A stretch of 64,000 bases of DNA, taken from positions 79,231-143,230 of the forward strand of contig JAFZOW010000121.1 in the NCBI GenBank assembly GCA_017552715.1, given 5' to 3'. This DNA comes from Lachnospiraceae bacterium. GTDB lineage: Bacteria > Bacillota > Clostridia > Lachnospirales > Lachnospiraceae. Position 1 is the stretch's first letter; the number at the start of each line of letters is the position of its first letter. The position numbers and the translations under genes were made by a program. The notes beneath the pieces are model-generated. The model was given only the letters and a program-made list of their open reading frames with translations. It was not told the origin of the DNA and did no database searches. Of the stretch, positions 27,132 through 35,476 are shown piece by piece.

Positions 27132-28005
27132 TGTCTGTCTCTCCTTTCCGGTTAGCAAACCAGTTCTTAGGGCTCTTCCTGGCTTCGGGCTGGGGCTTGT
27201 CCTGCACCAGCTCAAGCTTTTCCCGCAGGCCCTCCTGCGTAAGGGAACTGAAAAGTTCTCCGCCATAGGCCACACTCACTTTTCCGTTCTCCTCGGATAC
27301 GATCACCGTAAGGGAATCCGTAGCTTCCGATATACCCACGCCGGCCCTGTGCCGGGTACCCAGCGCCTTGCTCAGGGAGCGGTTATCGGACAGGGGAAGG
27401 TAACAGGTTGCCGATACGATACGATCGTCACGAAAGATCACCGCTCCGTCGTGCAGCGGTGTGTTATGCTCAAAGATATTGATGAGCAGCTGGGACGATA
27501 CGGCGGCATCAATGGCGATACCGGTCTTTTCATATTCCGCCAGAGTCTCGTTACGTTCCAGCACCATCAGGGCTCCGGTCTTCACCCGGCCCATGGCAAA
27601 AGAAGCTTTTACGATCTCGTCGATGGTATGGTCGGAATAACGCCCCTTACTTCGCGAGCTGTCATTGATAAAAGAAAAGATGATATTCTTCTGGCCAAGC
27701 TGCTCCAGCATACGGCGCAGCTCGGGCTGCAGCACCACCACAATGGCGATGACCATCACGGAAAGACTCTTTTCCGCGATCCAGAGTATGGTCGTCATAT
27801 TGAAGATAGCGGCCAGAAGCAGAAAACCGAGAATGACGATCAGGCCCTTCAGCAGAGCCCAGGCCTTGGTCTTCCGTACCCAGAGCATGATGGTATAGAC
27901 AAGAAAAGAAATGATCAGGATCTCTATGATATCAGTGATCCGGATCCTCGGCATCCGTATATTGGAAAAGTATTCCGTGAAATAAGCGAGAAACTTCTTA
28001 AACAT
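27094..28005 (-). CDS. cdaA: Diadenylate cyclase CdaA
   Basis: The protein has 303 residues. Three N-terminal membrane helices (about 25-100) lead to the DAC domain with the two catalytic motifs LHDGAVI (DGA) and GTRHRAGVG (RHR). It makes the second messenger c-di-AMP from two ATP at the membrane. The residues after about 265 form a short charged tail. It overlaps the upstream membrane protein gene by 8 bp. In many Firmicutes the order is cdaA-cdaR-glmM; glmM is not next to it here. Confidence 0.93.
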   Translation of the reverse strand: MFKKFLAYFTEYFSNIRMPRIRITDIIEILIISFLVYTIMLWVRKTKAWALLKGLIVILGFLLLAAIFNMTTILWIAEKSLSVMVIAIVVVLQPELRRMLEQLGQKNIIFSFINDSSRSKGRYSDHTIDEIVKASFAMGRVKTGALMVLERNETLAEYEKTGIAIDAAVSSQLLINIFEHNTPLHDGAVIFRDDRIVSATCYLPLSDNRSLSKALGTRHRAGVGISEATDSLTVIVSEENGKVSVAYGGELFSSLTQEGLREKLELVQDKPQPEARKSPKNWFANRKGETDSAPEQADRKSGT

Positions 28006-29047
28006 TTTCCTTTCGGTTCCTGTTGCTCCTTCTTACCCGGTATTCCGGAACGTCTCCGTGTTCCTCCGGTTCCCTGAGTGCTTCCTGCGTCTTCTTTTTC
28101 AAAGGGGCTTCTTTTTCACTCCCCTTGATCTTCTTTACCTTGCGGTCCGCCAGGGATACGGTATTCTTGGGGATGGCTTTTACATAGTAATAGTATTCGT
28201 CATCCTCGAACTGGACTTTTTCCGTACGGGAATAATCCACGTTAAAGACAAAGAACTGCAATACCTCCGCAATGAGGAAGGCGATCAGACTGCCGAAGAG
28301 CAGTCCGCCGATGGAGACTCTCGTTACATAACGCAGATCCCCTACCAGCAGTACAACGATATCCACCAGGATACCGGTGATCATGGCAATGGTCCAGCAA
28401 TGATCCGCTGGCAGACGGCGGATCAGGTATACAAAGAAGATCGTTACGGCAAATGCAGCCACCATCACCTGCATCTCCCGGTTGTTCATCAACGCATCAA
28501 TGATGACCCGCAGTTTTTCCAGGGCAAAAACGGAATCCGACTCCCCCGTCTCCAGGCTGGCCCGGTTTGCCGAGATATAGTGAAGCAGATGATAGCTTAC
28601 CACCCCGCAGCCCACGCTGATCACCGAAGCAGGCGATCCCACAAGCCCCGCACAGATCGGGATCACATACGGGATCTTCAGGATAAAGCACAGCGGCGTC
28701 ATGAGCAGCAGCACCGTATCCTTCGGCGCAAAGCGGAAATACAGCAAAAACATCAGCAGGAAAAAGCAGCCCACAACGGCAACCGTTTCCAGTGAAAGCG
28801 CATAAAGATGAAGCAGTATCATCATCACGCACACCACCAGGATAAAGTTGATGGGGAAGAAAGAGCAGAGCAATGCCAGGATCATCACCACCGGTACGGA
28901 GGTGAGGACCGATGCATAACCGATGCCCCCGTTCACCATGCTGAAGCTGACAAAGGCCAGCAGGAATTTCAGCGCAGGCCGGCAGAAATTCTCGTACCGG
29001 CTGTAAAAACTCTTGATCAGTTCACGTATCGTAAGTAATTGTGTCAT
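27998..29047 (-). CDS. Polytopic membrane protein of unknown function in the cdaA operon
   Basis: The protein has 349 residues. About seven to nine hydrophobic segments fill residues 20-270, including VVMILALLCSFFPINFILVV and FAVTIFFVYLIRRL. A basic cytoplasmic tail of about 75 residues follows and contains EYYYYVKAIPK. I do not recognise the family. It overlaps the gene before it by 4 bp and cdaA after it by 8 bp, so its synthesis is tightly tied to the c-di-AMP cyclase. A role in sensing or transport linked to c-di-AMP is only a suggestion. Confidence 0.85.
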   Translation of the reverse strand: MTQLLTIRELIKSFYSRYENFCRPALKFLLAFVSFSMVNGGIGYASVLTSVPVVMILALLCSFFPINFILVVCVMMILLHLYALSLETVAVVGCFFLLMFLLYFRFAPKDTVLLLMTPLCFILKIPYVIPICAGLVGSPASVISVGCGVVSYHLLHYISANRASLETGESDSVFALEKLRVIIDALMNNREMQVMVAAFAVTIFFVYLIRRLPADHCWTIAMITGILVDIVVLLVGDLRYVTRVSIGGLLFGSLIAFLIAEVLQFFVFNVDYSRTEKVQFEDDEYYYYVKAIPKNTVSLADRKVKKIKGSEKEAPLKKKTQEALREPEEHGDVPEYRVRRSNRNRKENV

Positions 29048-29460
29048 CGTCCGTCTTCTTTCCGACGGTCGTCTTCTTTTCGGTACATGGTACCCAGACG
29101 ACGCAGATTATTATAATAGATCCTCAGCTTCCGCCTTGCCCTCCTGTATCGCACCACATATACGATATAGGTGATCACTGCATATACACCCACCACGATC
29201 AGGTAGCGGGTCAGCACAGTCTTTCCGAAAGCCCACAGATCCATCTCATAGATGTTGTTCATGAACTTTTCGAAATCATAGGCAAGATAGAGCGCCAGGA
29301 TGATGCCATAACTCACCGTCCCGTAGATTATGGACTTGATGATCTCCTTGGCGATGTAATCCCCGCGGAAATACGTCCCTATGGCCATACTCTTCTTACC
29401 CTCACCGGCTTCAAAGGAAGCCATGCGGGTCATCAGTTTTATCCTAGATTCGTTCAGCAT
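29044..29460 (-). CDS. Small membrane protein of unknown function in the cdaA operon
   Basis: The protein has 138 residues. It has two central hydrophobic segments (SIIYGTVSYGIILALYLAY at about 43-61, and YLIVVGVYAVITYIVYVV at about 86-103) and a very basic tail (RYRRARRKLRIYYNNLRR). It lies 2 bp after yvyF and overlaps the next gene by 4 bp. The family is unknown to me. The tail could contact lipids or a cytoplasmic partner. Confidence 0.8.
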   Translation of the reverse strand: MLNESRIKLMTRMASFEAGEGKKSMAIGTYFRGDYIAKEIIKSIIYGTVSYGIILALYLAYDFEKFMNNIYEMDLWAFGKTVLTRYLIVVGVYAVITYIVYVVRYRRARRKLRIYYNNLRRLGTMYRKEDDRRKEDGR

Positions 29461-29462
29461 TC

Positions 29463-29870
29463 TTACTTATGGAAAGTATACATCTTGGGGCCGGCATCCT
29501 TCTTATCCGCAGCCTTGGGAGCCGCCTCGGGCTGACGCCCTGCCGCACTGAAGGTATTTGCCTGATCCTTTTTACACTTCTCGCAATAACGCCCCGTGGC
29601 TATACGGGTACCGCAAGTCTCGCAGCTAAGCTGGATGGGTGAATCCTGGGCAAATACCAGTCTCTCCTCACGGATCCACTGTTCCACCTGACGCTGTTCC
29701 ACCTCACAGGCTTCCACGATCTCCTTCATCGTGGCCGTCTTGTTCTGACGGACAAAGTCCTTTACCTCCTGGAACTTCTTCTCCGCCGCTTCCTTACAGG
29801 CCTGGCAGATCGGAGGACCGCCCATATAATTAAACATCTTACCGCATTTTTTGCAATTCCGTACGTTCAT
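29463..29870 (-). CDS. yvyF: YvyF-like flagellar operon protein with zinc-ribbon ends
   Basis: The protein has 135 residues. It has an N-terminal CKKCGKMFNYMGGPPICQAC cysteine pair set and a second pair in CETCGTRIATGRYCEKC near residue 80. Between them is a helix-turn-helix-like stretch (TMKEIVEACEVEQRQVEQWI). This is the flagellar operon protein family found next to comFC and flgM in Bacillus. The comFC neighbour upstream supports the name. Its exact job is not established. No flgM follows here. Confidence 0.85.
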   Translation of the reverse strand: MNVRNCKKCGKMFNYMGGPPICQACKEAAEKKFQEVKDFVRQNKTATMKEIVEACEVEQRQVEQWIREERLVFAQDSPIQLSCETCGTRIATGRYCEKCKKDQANTFSAAGRQPEAAPKAADKKDAGPKMYTFHK

Positions 29871-29893
29871 AACCCCATCCTCCTCTTTTCATT

Positions 29894-30619
29894 TCAGACA
29901 CCGCTGCCGATGGCCAGGGTGACAAAGTAAACTTCCTTCACTCCGGCTGCCTTCAGACATCCGGTTACGGCGTCCATGGTACTGCCGGTGGTATAGATAT
30001 CGTCCACCAACACTACCCTTTGTAATTTTACACCATCTTGTGCACAAAGAAAAGCATTTTTCAAATTTATTTGTCTTTCCTTATCTCCCAGCAGCTTCAT
30101 GGGCCGGGTATTCCTGCTTCTCCTGACCAGCCGGCGCTCTACGGGGATCCCCAGCGCTTCTCCCATGGCATCAGCCAGGGCTTCGGCCTGATTATACCCC
30201 CTTCTGCGCTGTTTTGCAGGAAAAAGCGGGATCGGTACCAGCGCCTGTATCCCCCATTCCCTCAGCTGCGGTGCAAAACGCCTCGCCATTTCCCGGCCCA
30301 GGGGCCTGGCATACTCTTTTCTCCCGCTGTATTTCATGCGATAGATCGCTTCGCACACATCGGCATATTCATACAGGGCCAGCCCCCGTTCAAACTCATG
30401 CCTGTGTTTTTTACAGCGGCGGCAGTATTCTTCCTCCTCCTCCTTCAGCGCCGCCCCGCATTTCATACAACGGGGCTCCGTTATGGGCTTAAGCTTCCCC
30501 CGGCAGAATGAACAGAAGCCGCTTCTGCCCTCCGAATGCGAAAGAACGGCATCACAGAGTGCACAGCGGCGGGGATAGAGCAGGTCACAGAATCTGTTAT
30601 GCAGGATTTTCAGCATCAT
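29894..30619 (-). CDS. comFC: ComF-family phosphoribosyltransferase-like protein
   Basis: The protein has 241 residues. Two cysteine clusters near the N-terminus (PRRCALCDA, FCSFC, CMKCG, YCRRC) form a zinc-binding head. The C-terminal phosphoribosyltransferase fold has the PRPP loop VVLVDDIYTTGST. ComFC is needed for natural transformation in several bacteria and supports single-stranded DNA handling. It starts 1 bp after recD2, which also works on DNA. Confidence 0.9.
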   Translation of the reverse strand: MMLKILHNRFCDLLYPRRCALCDAVLSHSEGRSGFCSFCRGKLKPITEPRCMKCGAALKEEEEEYCRRCKKHRHEFERGLALYEYADVCEAIYRMKYSGRKEYARPLGREMARRFAPQLREWGIQALVPIPLFPAKQRRRGYNQAEALADAMGEALGIPVERRLVRRSRNTRPMKLLGDKERQINLKNAFLCAQDGVKLQRVVLVDDIYTTGSTMDAVTGCLKAAGVKEVYFVTLAIGSGV

Positions 30620-30620
30620 C

Positions 30621-32855
30621 TTATCCGTCCTCCGCCTGGATGGAAACGTCGGCTTCGCATATCCTTTCCCTCAGGGAAGTATATCTCTGCTGCACATGTG
30701 AATTCCCGATCATCTGCTGCACCGTCCTTCCGCTGCCCAGCAGGATCACGCACTGCCTTGCCCGGGTCACTGCCGTATACAGAAGGTTACGGCTCATGAG
30801 CATCCTCGGTCCCGAAAGCAGGGGCAGTATCACCAGGGGATATTCGCTGCCCTGGGATTTATGTATGGTCACCGCATAGGCCAGCTCCAGTTCGTCCAGG
30901 GCCTGGAAGGGATAATAGACAAAACGGCCTTCGTCAAATTCCACCTCCATCAGCTTCAGATAGGAATTGATCTCATGAACGACACCCACATCTCCGTTAA
31001 AGATCCCCTCTCCGTTCTCTACGACGATACCGCTCTTCCCGCGGATCTCCCATTCCATCTGGTAATCATTCTTGATCTGCATCACCTTGTCACCTTCCCG
31101 GAAGACCACCTCACCGAAACGGTATTCGGCCTTCTCCGGAGAGGGAGGGTTCAGTCTCTCCTGCAGAACGGGATTCAGGGATTCCACTCCCAGCGCTCCC
31201 TTCCGCATGGGGGTCAGCACCTGGATATCCTCCCCATGAAGCCCCAGCTTCCTGGGAAGCACATCCGAGATAAGCTGCACGATATAATGACAGATCAGCT
31301 CCGAGCTGTCTTTTTCCAGCAAAAAGAAATCCTCGTATTTTACGGAAAGATCCAGTTCTTTCCCCTCATTGATCCTGTGGGCATATTCCACGATATGGCT
31401 CTCTCCGGCCTGTCGGAAGATCTTTTTCAGCCTCACCACCGGGAAAGCGCCGCTCTCCATGATATCCTTCAGCACCTGCCCCGGCCCCACGCTGGGCAGC
31501 TGGTCCACATCACCCACAAGGATGAGCCTGCAGCCCCGGGGGACCGCCGCCAGCAGCGCCCGCAGCAGATGGATGTCCACCATGCTCATCTCATCCACGA
31601 TGATGCAGTCCGCTTCCAAAGGTTCATCCTCATCCCTGCCGTAATGGAAGCCTTCCCCTTCACCGCTGTCTACCCCCAGCTCCAGCAGACGGTGCAGGGT
31701 CTTTGCCTCATAGCCGCAGGTCTCCTGCATGCGCTTGGCCGCCCGGCCGGTAGGAGCCGCCAGGGCAAAGCTTGAACCTTCCTCCTCCAGAAGCCGCAGG
31801 ATGCCATTGATGATAGTGGTCTTACCTGTGCCGGGTCCTCCCGAGATCACCAGTACCGCACTGCTTAAGGAAAGCCGCAGAGCTTCTCTCTGCAGCTCAT
31901 CCAGCTCGATCCCCAGCTCCTCTTCCAGCCGCCCGATGCGTTCTTCTCCGGCCACACCGCCGCCTTCATAAGCATCCCTGAGCTCCAGGAGTTTTCCGGC
32001 GCAGTACTGCTCGGCCTTGTAATATCTGTTCATATACACGCGCTCGCCGTCCGCGCCGCGCTTCAGAGTCAGTCTGTGATCGATCGCCATGGCAGGAAGC
32101 TGTTCCCGCACCAGTTCTTCATCCAGGGCCAGCATTTCCGCGACTCTCCCGCACAGAGCTTCCGACGGAAAATAGCAATGTCCCTCCTGGGCCAGCACCC
32201 CCAGCTCATACAGCAGGGCACAGCGGATCCGGTATTCGGAATCCTTTGGTATCCCTGCCTTTACGGCTATGGCATCTGCCCGCTTGAAGCCCACCGCCGG
32301 CACATCCTCCGCCAGACGGTACGGATTGTTCTTTATCAGGGTATAGATCTCCTGCCCGTAGATCTTAAAGATCTTTTCTGCCAGAGCCTGGGTGATGCCG
32401 AACTGCTGAAGAAAGAGCAGCGCTCCCCGCTGATCCCTTCTGGCCACCAGCTGATCCGTGATCTCCTGCGCCATACGCATGGAAATCCCCTTTACCTCCG
32501 CCAGACGTTCCGGTTCTTCCTCCATAACCCGGAAGGTGTCATCACCGAAGCGTTCCACGATACGGGTAGCCAGAGTTTCCCCCAGCCCCTTGATGGCTCC
32601 GCTTCCAAGGTAACGTATCATGGAGATGCGGTCGGAAGGCGGAACGGAGCGGATGGCGCTGAATTTCAGCTGCTTCCCGTAGACATTATGCTCCACGTAT
32701 TCCCCGTCCAGCTCCACGGTCTCGCCCGCGCCGAAGCCCTTCGCCATGCCCACGCAGGTTTCCGTCCCTGCCGTGGTCACGATCGTCATTACCGTATAGC
32801 CGTTCTCTTCATTCTGATAGCTGATGTGGTCGATATAACCCTTGAGTGTTTCCAA
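30621..32855 (-). CDS. recD2: RecD2-type ATP-dependent DNA helicase
   Basis: The protein has 744 residues. The N-terminal OB-like domain and helix-hairpin-helix region (LGSGAIKGLGETLATRIVE) mark RecD2 rather than RecBCD RecD. Superfamily 1 helicase motifs follow: Walker A ISGGPGTGKTTI at about 345, CIIVDEMSMVD, LVGDVDQLPSVGPG and, near the end, AYAVTIHKSQGSEYPLVI and LLYTAVTRARQ. It unwinds DNA 5' to 3' and takes part in repair. It is followed at once by comFC. Confidence 0.93.
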   Translation of the reverse strand: METLKGYIDHISYQNEENGYTVMTIVTTAGTETCVGMAKGFGAGETVELDGEYVEHNVYGKQLKFSAIRSVPPSDRISMIRYLGSGAIKGLGETLATRIVERFGDDTFRVMEEEPERLAEVKGISMRMAQEITDQLVARRDQRGALLFLQQFGITQALAEKIFKIYGQEIYTLIKNNPYRLAEDVPAVGFKRADAIAVKAGIPKDSEYRIRCALLYELGVLAQEGHCYFPSEALCGRVAEMLALDEELVREQLPAMAIDHRLTLKRGADGERVYMNRYYKAEQYCAGKLLELRDAYEGGGVAGEERIGRLEEELGIELDELQREALRLSLSSAVLVISGGPGTGKTTIINGILRLLEEEGSSFALAAPTGRAAKRMQETCGYEAKTLHRLLELGVDSGEGEGFHYGRDEDEPLEADCIIVDEMSMVDIHLLRALLAAVPRGCRLILVGDVDQLPSVGPGQVLKDIMESGAFPVVRLKKIFRQAGESHIVEYAHRINEGKELDLSVKYEDFFLLEKDSSELICHYIVQLISDVLPRKLGLHGEDIQVLTPMRKGALGVESLNPVLQERLNPPSPEKAEYRFGEVVFREGDKVMQIKNDYQMEWEIRGKSGIVVENGEGIFNGDVGVVHEINSYLKLMEVEFDEGRFVYYPFQALDELELAYAVTIHKSQGSEYPLVILPLLSGPRMLMSRNLLYTAVTRARQCVILLGSGRTVQQMIGNSHVQQRYTSLRERICEADVSIQAEDG

Positions 32856-32881
32856 ATTCTTAAGATTCTGTATTATAAGCC

Positions 32882-32901
32882 GGGCAGGTTTTTGCCTGCC
32901 C
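32882..32901 (-). other. Hairpin between the flagellar rod gene and recD2
   Basis: GGGCAGG and CCTGCCC form a 7-bp stem with a 6-base loop. On the minus strand it is followed by TATAAT and no T-run, so it may mark the border of the flagellar transcript and a weak recD2 promoter. Confidence 0.45.
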
Positions 32902-32918
32902 TCACACTTTCCTTACAG

Positions 32919-33329
32919 TTACGATTCGTCCTCTTCCACCTGCGGATTTCCCTGCTGGGCGCTCTTTTCCAGCACCTCTTCCAGGGTAAGCCCGCCGGCA
33001 TTACGCTTCATCTGTTCAAACATCTGCATGGCCAGGCTGTTGGGTCCCATGGACTGCTCGGTCATCTGCCGCGCCGTCTCCGTAATGGCACTGTCCATGA
33101 AATAATCCACCTGCATGCTCTTCTGCTCCTCGCCGGAAAAGACCTCGGAGCTCTTCTTCATGCTCTTGATCACCTGCTCCCAAAGATAAGTCTCGAACTC
33201 CTTGCAGGCATCCATCATCTCCTCTTCGCTCTGGGCCTTCTTCGCGTTCTCGCCCAGCTTCGAGGCATTCTGCGCCGAGGCAAGGGATGATGTGTAATCG
33301 GTAAGATTGTTAATATTCGTTATATCCAT
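32919..33329 (-). CDS. Flagellar rod-binding protein, FlgJ N-terminal type
   Basis: The protein has 136 residues. The core MMDACKEFETYLWEQVIKSM, then SGEEQKSMQVDYFMDSAITE and MTEQSMGPNSLAMQMFEQM, is the rod-binding domain of FlgJ. There is no muramidase domain, which is normal for Gram-positive bacteria. It helps assemble the flagellar rod through the wall. AGGTAAATTCTT before the ATG is an acceptable SD. A 258-bp structured element (33348-33605) separates it from flhP, so its translation or stability may be set apart. Confidence 0.85.
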   Translation of the reverse strand: MDITNINNLTDYTSSLASAQNASKLGENAKKAQSEEEMMDACKEFETYLWEQVIKSMKKSSEVFSGEEQKSMQVDYFMDSAITETARQMTEQSMGPNSLAMQMFEQMKRNAGGLTLEEVLEKSAQQGNPQVEEDES

Positions 33330-33347
33330 AAGAATTTACCTCACTCC

Positions 33348-33605
33348 GGCCGACGGCACATGCATTCGTGCTCCGACACGCTCCCGTCACAGGTTCTTAC
33401 CGCTGCCTCAACGATCGCACGCCTCCCCACATTCGTGGGGCCCCTTCCGTGCTCCAGTCAGCGGGCCCCTCCTCGTGGCCGGCTCGGATCTCGCACCTAA
33501 CGGATGCTAAGCTCGCAAACGGTCTTCCGCCGTCCCGGCGTCAGACCTGCTCGCTAAGCACCGAGGCTCGATACGGTCGTCGCACTGAATGCATGTGCCG
33601 TCGGC
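33348..33605 (-). repeat. Large structured repeat element, copy B, inside the flagellar cluster
   Basis: A 258-bp element whose ends 33348-33382 and 33572-33605 pair over about 29 bp (GGCCGACGGCACATGCATTC and its partner). Read on the minus strand its core matches copy A: GCTTAGCGAGCAGG, GACGCCG, GTTTGCGAGCTTAGC and CATCCGTTA. It also carries an extra inner hairpin region (about 33425-33475) that copy A lacks. It ends 18 bp before the FlgJ-like start, so it would form the 5' leader of that gene. No protein is encoded. Confidence 0.75.
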
Positions 33606-33629
33606 CTGTGCAACACTTTGATATGTCTG

Positions 33630-33702
33630 GGCGGCTATCGGCGCAGCCGATCCTGCATAGCCGCCTTGCGATCAGCTCAAGCAGTTTTACTGCTTGAGCT
33701 GA
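33630..33702 (-). other. Two stacked hairpins at the end of flhP, one with the stop codon in its loop
   Basis: 33672-33702 is a perfect 14-bp inverted repeat (TCAGCTCAAGCAGT and its complement) with a 3-base loop. The TAA stop of flhP (33687-33689) begins in that loop, so the last codons form one arm. 33630-33665 is a second hairpin with arms GGCGGCTAT and ATAGCCGCC. Neither is followed by a T-run on the minus strand, so they are likely message-end or processing structures. Confidence 0.6.
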
Positions 33703-34505
33703 TTCGCCTGCTGCATCATTGTGTCGGTGGTGGTGATGACCCGGGAGTTGGCTTCATAGGCGCGCTGCGCCACGATCAGGTTCACCATTTCGTCGGCCAG
33801 CTGCACATTGGAGCCCTCCAGGTAGCCCTGCACCACGCGGCTCTTTTCAAGATTATTGTTGGTGGCCTCGTTCAGCGCCGCCCCGCTGGCTTCCGACGCC
33901 AGATAGAGGGAGCCGTCCAGCTTCTCCAGGCCTGCGGGATTATTGAACTGCCAGACCCCGATCTTGATCCCCATGGAAGCGGGATTATTCTTCTCATCCG
34001 GATAGTAGAGCTCACCTTCGTTGGAAATGGTGATGCGGCTGGTGGTATAGTCCTTCCCGTCCAGCTTGATGGGATTTCCCTTGGTATCCAGCACCGCATT
34101 CCCTTCGGAATCCGTAAGCTCAAGGCCGGTGGTGGTCACCGCCCAGTGAAAGTCACCGTTACGGGTATAAGCCGTTTTTCCGTCTGCCCGCTTCACCCCG
34201 AAAAGTCCCTTGCCGCCGATGGCAAAAGAGGATTCGCTGGAGGATTCCAGGAAAGCGCCCTGACGGAATATGGTCGTGATGGAAGAGCTGCGAACGCCCA
34301 GACCTACCTGGGAATCGATGGGTTTGGTCTCACCGTTGGCACTGGTGGTCTTGGTCTGCAGCTCCTGATAGAGCAGGGACTTGAATTCATTCTGGCTGGT
34401 CTTGTAACCCGCCGTATTCACATTTGCGATATTATTGGAGATCGTATCCACTGCCGTCTGCTGTGCCAGCATTCCGGTAGCACCGGACCATAAGCTTCTT
34501 ACCAT
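33687..34505 (-). CDS. flhP: Flagellar distal rod protein (FlgG/FlhP family)
   Basis: The protein has 272 residues. The N-terminus ATGMLAQQTAVDTISNNIAN is the flagellar rod/hook signature. The C-terminus DEMVNLIVAQRAYEANSR is the conserved helix shared by axial proteins. It polymerises in the flagellar rod outside the membrane. The gene follows the second family member and an mbl-like gene, matching the mbl-flhO-flhP order of Bacillus. An unusual hairpin covers its stop codon. Confidence 0.88.
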   Translation of the reverse strand: MVRSLWSGATGMLAQQTAVDTISNNIANVNTAGYKTSQNEFKSLLYQELQTKTTSANGETKPIDSQVGLGVRSSSITTIFRQGAFLESSSESSFAIGGKGLFGVKRADGKTAYTRNGDFHWAVTTTGLELTDSEGNAVLDTKGNPIKLDGKDYTTSRITISNEGELYYPDEKNNPASMGIKIGVWQFNNPAGLEKLDGSLYLASEASGAALNEATNNNLEKSRVVQGYLEGSNVQLADEMVNLIVAQRAYEANSRVITTTDTMMQQANQLKQ

Positions 34506-34582
34506 ATCTATACCCTCCCTTTATCGAATCTGTTCAGAATCGCCCTGCGAAACCTTGCGGCGTTCTTAATACTTGGCTTTTA

Positions 34583-35371
34583 TCACCCCTGCAGCCTGCC
34601 CAGCTGCGTTGCCGTCTGTAATGATGTATCATAGGTCTGGATCACCTTCTGGTTGGCTTCGTACTGACGGGAGACACTGATCATCTCCACCATCTCGCTC
34701 ACCACACTCACATTCGAGGTCTCCAGATATCCCTGGAAGATCTTCCCCTGTGCCTCGGTCTCCGTGGCACCATCCACGGGATAGTAATAATTCTCCCCGT
34801 AGTGCTCCAGATAATCGTAATCTTCAAAATCGGTGATGGCCAGGCGCGAAACCACCTTGCCGTCCTGGTAGATATACCCCTCCTGATCCACCTTCACTTC
34901 CTTGGTGGGATCCAGTTTGATACGGGCCGTACCGTTGCCCTGCCGGCCCAGAACATAATCCCCGTCCGTGGTCACCAGATAACCGTCGGTGGTCAGCTGC
35001 AGGTTTCCGTCGCGGGTATAAAAAGTCGATGTCTCACCGGCTTTATTGGTAAATTCCACGGTGAAGAAGCCCTTGCCGCCGATGGCCAGATCCATGGGGA
35101 TGTCCGTCACCTGGAAAGAGCCCTCCGACCAGTCCACATAGCTTTCCCCGATCTTCACGCCGGGGTTCATGGGACCGATGCGCTTGGCAAAATGATGGGC
35201 CTCGGAATCATCACGGATCTTATCGATCAGAACCGCATCAAAAGTCTGGCTCGAAAGACCCTCTTTTTTAAATCCTGTGGTATCGGCATTGGCCAGATTG
35301 TTGGCCAGATTATCCATACGATTCTGTTCCTGGATCATGCCGGTATAGGCTACATAAAGACCTTTCAGCAT
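34583..35371 (-). CDS. flhO: Flagellar rod protein (FlgF/FlhO family)
   Basis: The protein has 262 residues from the ATG at 35371, with GGAGGGG six bases upstream. An in-frame start 15 bases earlier overlaps that SD and is rejected. YVAYTGMIQEQNRMDNLANN at the N-terminus and SEMVEMISVSRQYEANQK at the C-terminus are the paired helices of rod proteins. The middle domain differs from the next gene, so the two occupy different rod positions. It lies downstream of an mreB/mbl gene, separated by a terminator. Confidence 0.87.
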   Translation of the reverse strand: MLKGLYVAYTGMIQEQNRMDNLANNLANADTTGFKKEGLSSQTFDAVLIDKIRDDSEAHHFAKRIGPMNPGVKIGESYVDWSEGSFQVTDIPMDLAIGGKGFFTVEFTNKAGETSTFYTRDGNLQLTTDGYLVTTDGDYVLGRQGNGTARIKLDPTKEVKVDQEGYIYQDGKVVSRLAITDFEDYDYLEHYGENYYYPVDGATETEAQGKIFQGYLETSNVSVVSEMVEMISVSRQYEANQKVIQTYDTSLQTATQLGRLQG

Positions 35372-35416
35372 AGGATGCCCCTCCAAAAAAACTTCTTACC
35401 GCGGCATCCGTGCCGA

Positions 35417-35458
35417 TAAAAAAATCATCCTTGTCTGAGTATATATCGACAGGATGAT
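35417..35458 (-). terminator. Terminator after the mreB/mbl gene
   Basis: On the minus strand ATCATCCTGTC and GACAAGGATGAT form an 11-12-bp stem followed by seven T. It probably ends most mbl transcripts before flhO, with read-through supplying the rod genes. Confidence 0.8.
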
Positions 35459-35476
35459 CTTAAAACTTTAGCCGCT

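Noticed and set aside
33307-33697. Plus-strand ORFs across the repeat element near 33.5 kb
   Set aside because: They follow the inverted-repeat sequence, have no SD and resemble no protein.
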